A DNA stretch of 64,000 bases from Physella acuta (lineage: Eukaryota; Mollusca; Gastropoda; Physidae). Below the pieces are notes generated by a model, which made no database searches, was not told the origin of the DNA, and was given only the letters and a program-made list of their open reading frames with translations. Within the stretch, counting starts at the first letter, position 1. Every line of letters starts with the position of its first letter. Shown one piece after another: positions 61,751 to 64,000 of the stretch. The translations under genes and the position numbers were made by a program. Location: contig NW_026733069.1 of the NCBI RefSeq assembly GCF_028476545.1, forward strand, positions 62,001 to 126,000, read 5' to 3'.

Positions 61751-62233
61751 ATCGACCCGCTGAACTCTAAATGTTTTATTACCTGCAACTAACGTCTCTT
61801 TAAAAAAATGCCTAGCATATAATTGCAGTACACATCTACAGTAAACTTCAGATGAAAAGAACACTTCAGACGTAAACATAACGCAAAGCGGATCAAGACG
61901 CAGTAAGGCTAACATTAACGGAGAAAAAACATATGACGTTAACAATAATGTAAGCGTTTCGATGGAGAAGTGAAATCTAAAATACTGGATAAAGACATTG
62001 TTTTAGAAAATTCCCACTGGGGAAAATGCCTAACTTGTAAATAATAAATAGCATTTTTTCTTTTCGGAATGGGTTTTTTAATCTGATAACTTCAGTTGAA
62101 ACGAGATTTCACGAGAGTTAGATCTAGTTCCCGTGGGAAGTTATCGGCTGCGCATGACCGTTGTTTTATGACGCGGCGCATGACGAAACCAGCAACAAAC
62201 AAATCAGGTTGATATTTCTGGTCAGACCCCCCC
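61751..62233. other. Intergenic stretch
   Basis: Nothing recognised. The minus frame at 62331-62092 starts inside the MITE and is not a gene. Confidence 0.4.
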
Positions 62234-62456
62234 ATCCCCACCAGTGTTTCTTCCAGACTTTTTTCTCCGGGGGGGGGGCACTTGAAAGCTTCGGGGGGGG
62301 GGCGGTAAACTTTCTTCGGGGGGGCGGACACTGTTAAAAGTATATATTTTCTATATAAATTATATACATTTCATTTCGTTCGGGGGGGCGGTAAAAAATT
62401 TTCGGGGGGGCGAAGCCCCCCCCGAAGAGATGCCTGGAAGAAACTCTGATCCCCAC
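62234..62456 (-). mobile_element. G-run hAT-like MITE, copy 3 (complete, exact TSD)
   Basis: Element 62242-62448 (207 bp) starts CAGTGTTTCTTCCAGAC and ends GCCTGGAAGAAACTCTG, inverted repeats. It is flanked by an exact 8-bp duplication ATCCCCAC (62234-62241 and 62449-62456). Four or more runs of seven or more G or C lie inside, each next to CGAA or CGGTAAA. Termini and 8-bp duplication place it in the hAT superfamily. Same family as 55144-55391 and 61225-61380, read in the other direction. Confidence 0.92.
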
Positions 62457-62685
62457 CCTCTCATTGGACCCCACCCTCCCACGTTCATTTATTGTTGATG
62501 ACTCTCTCGAGTAGCTTTAACAATTGCCCCCCTACAGAAAATTCTCGCCAACGCCACTGTTTATATTGATGCTATTGTATGAGACTGACAACACACAAGA
62601 AGGTAGTCTGATGTTTTGGTTTTGAAACAAAAGATCAACAAACCACTAAATTGGAAGTTTTATGTGACGTGATGCAAGTGTGTCC

Positions 62686-62835
62686 ATGGGGCAGGTGAAG
62701 TAGAGTTCACTTGTTTCTGTGTCGTCGGCATAAGAAGGGATAGTGTGGTCAGCACTATGTTTAACCCCGCCTTGTTTCTTTAACGTGAGTTAGGTGCCCA
62801 TCAGAGCTGGGTGGACTCGGGAACTTTCTGTTTGA
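62686..62835 (-). mobile_element. tRNA-derived SINE, copy 4 (head missing)
   Basis: Body words AGGTGAAGTAGAGTTCACTT, GTGTGGTCAGCACTATG, AACGTGAGTTAGGTGCCCAT and CAGAGCTGGGTGGACTC. The tRNA-like part is truncated. Same orientation as the other three. Confidence 0.78.
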
Positions 62836-63524
62836 AATGATGTGTGAGGATTGTTGGTGAAAGTGTGGCTTCACAATTCATTAAATAACTTTTAAGTAAA
62901 CCGTAATACCTGATCAATATACATAATTATTTAAGATTTTTTTCATTAAAAAAAATGAAATTGCTGAGTAATATTACAATTTCCGTGAGGGATTAGGGTA
63001 GTGGGGGGTGGGGGGGGGGGGGGGGTGGGGGTGGTTTGACTCCATTGAAGAGGGCGTTTTTATTTTAGTGAGATGTGCCTATTTGGATGGGGGGAGGAGG
63101 GGTGGGTATTAAGAGCGTGACATTATTTATGGAACCCCCTCCCTCCCCACACGAGTTAAATGATAATACCGTTTTTATTACTGGCTTTGATAACATAAAT
63201 GATACTACAAGAAATTTGAGCACCCAAGCACATTTTTGAACGAGTTTTAGAGCCAAGTTTGACACGCACGCATATTATGGTAACTAGATCCGAGTTGAGA
63301 GCCAGACTTCTCATTTCCTTTTTGAAAATTTCAGCCTCAATAACACCACGTCAATCTCATAATTCTAGGGACAGGATGAGATTTGATAGCACAAAGGCTG
63401 AAATCTGCAAAAAAGGGATGTAAATTGTCAGTAGAAAAGATGAAATTTGTTGGAAGATTCGGTACAATCTGATTTTAGGAACGAATTTTTTAACAGAAAG
63501 AATATTCTGCTAGAGGACTGGTTG
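62836..63524. other. Intergenic stretch
   Basis: Apart from the possible MITE remnant, no feature recognised. Confidence 0.35.
62980..63130. mobile_element. Possible eroded third CRE-type MITE
   Basis: GTGAGGGATTAGGGTAGTGG with a long G-run and, at 63116-63139, GTGACATTATTTATGGAACC resemble parts of the 1-359 and 55520-55907 family. The core and TGACGTCA sites are absent. Confidence 0.35.
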
Positions 63525-63865
63525 AAATCTACCAGTTGTTATACTTTAATCTCTCCTAAAAAAATCTACTAGTTTTATACTGAAATCTCACCTAAAAAAT
63601 CTACCAGTTTTATACAGTAATCTTTCTACTGAAATCTACCAATAGTTATACTGTAATCTCGCCGCTAAAATCTACCAGTTATATTTTAATCTCACTACTG
63701 AAATCTACCAGTTGTTATATTGTAATCTCACTACTGAAATCTACCAGTTATATTTTAATCTCACTACTGAAATCTACCAGTTATATTTTAATCTCACTAC
63801 TGAAATCTACCAGTTTTTATACTGTAATCTCACTACTAAAATCTACCAATAGTTATACAGTAATC
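63525..63865. repeat. ~33-37 bp tandem array, about 10 copies
   Basis: Monomers contain AAATCTACCAGTT, TATACTGTAATCTC and CACTACTG. Short monomers (about 33 bp, ATATTTTAATC) and long ones (about 36 bp, GTTATACTGTAATC) are interspersed. Confidence 0.88.
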
Positions 63866-64000
63866 TTGCCGCAGATTGTATAAAATGCAATGTTGGTATG
63901 CAAGTGTTGCCATATAGGATGGAGTCATAAAACACGTTCGATACAATCTGCCTAATACAAACGCTGTACCTCCCAACAGTTATTAACCTTCTTGACGTAC

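Noticed and set aside
62092-62331. 79-codon minus frame with Pro-rich start
   Set aside because: The Pro-rich part is the translated G-run of the hAT-like MITE at 62242-62448.

Overview
The window looks like a piece of a molluscan genome, most likely a heterobranch (panpulmonate-type) gastropod. The reasons are: one long, animal-type gene with about 120 small exons and short AT-rich introns; recurrent 'taggcct' words; and four copies of a tRNA-derived SINE whose body (…GTGGTCAGCAC…, …CCCATCAGAGCTGGGTG…) I associate with heterobranch snails. The species-group call is inference from memory, not from a search.

Region 1 (about 1-43800) is one gene on the + strand: UBR4 (p600; Drosophila purity of essence/pushover), the giant E3 ubiquitin ligase of the N-degron and protein quality control pathways. 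I traced 120 coding exons (1755-42817). All have GT-AG borders and every phase is consistent, giving 5,190 residues to the stop. Only the first roughly 50-60 residues (start codon exon) are missing and must lie left of the window. The order is helical repeats, UBR box, beta-propeller-like region, beta-sandwich, acidic linker with a UIM-like helix, helical repeats, second beta-sandwich with Cys-rich zinc site, long helical solenoid, hemiRING and C-terminal tail. Its introns hold mobile elements: the edge of a CRE-bearing MITE, a broken antisense piggyBac transposase, a TTAA-flanked MITE and two antisense SINEs. Three splice junctions sit in local tandem duplications.

Region 2 (about 43800-64000) has no gene I can support. 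It is a repeat landscape: a 2.8-kb broken hAT transposon with 8-bp target duplications; a 205-bp hAT MITE and a second insertion inside a 34-bp minisatellite; three copies of a G-run-rich hAT-like MITE; a 902-bp TTAA element that splits an older tandem array; a second CRE-bearing MITE; SINEs; three long (TA)n tracts; and tandem arrays with 16-, 20-, 25-, 34-, 39-, about 35- and about 52-bp units across the window. A few CpG-containing spots with AAGATGGCG motifs could be promoters or first exons of neighbouring genes, but this is weak.

No rRNA, tRNA gene, CRISPR array, LTR element or virus-like element was recognised.
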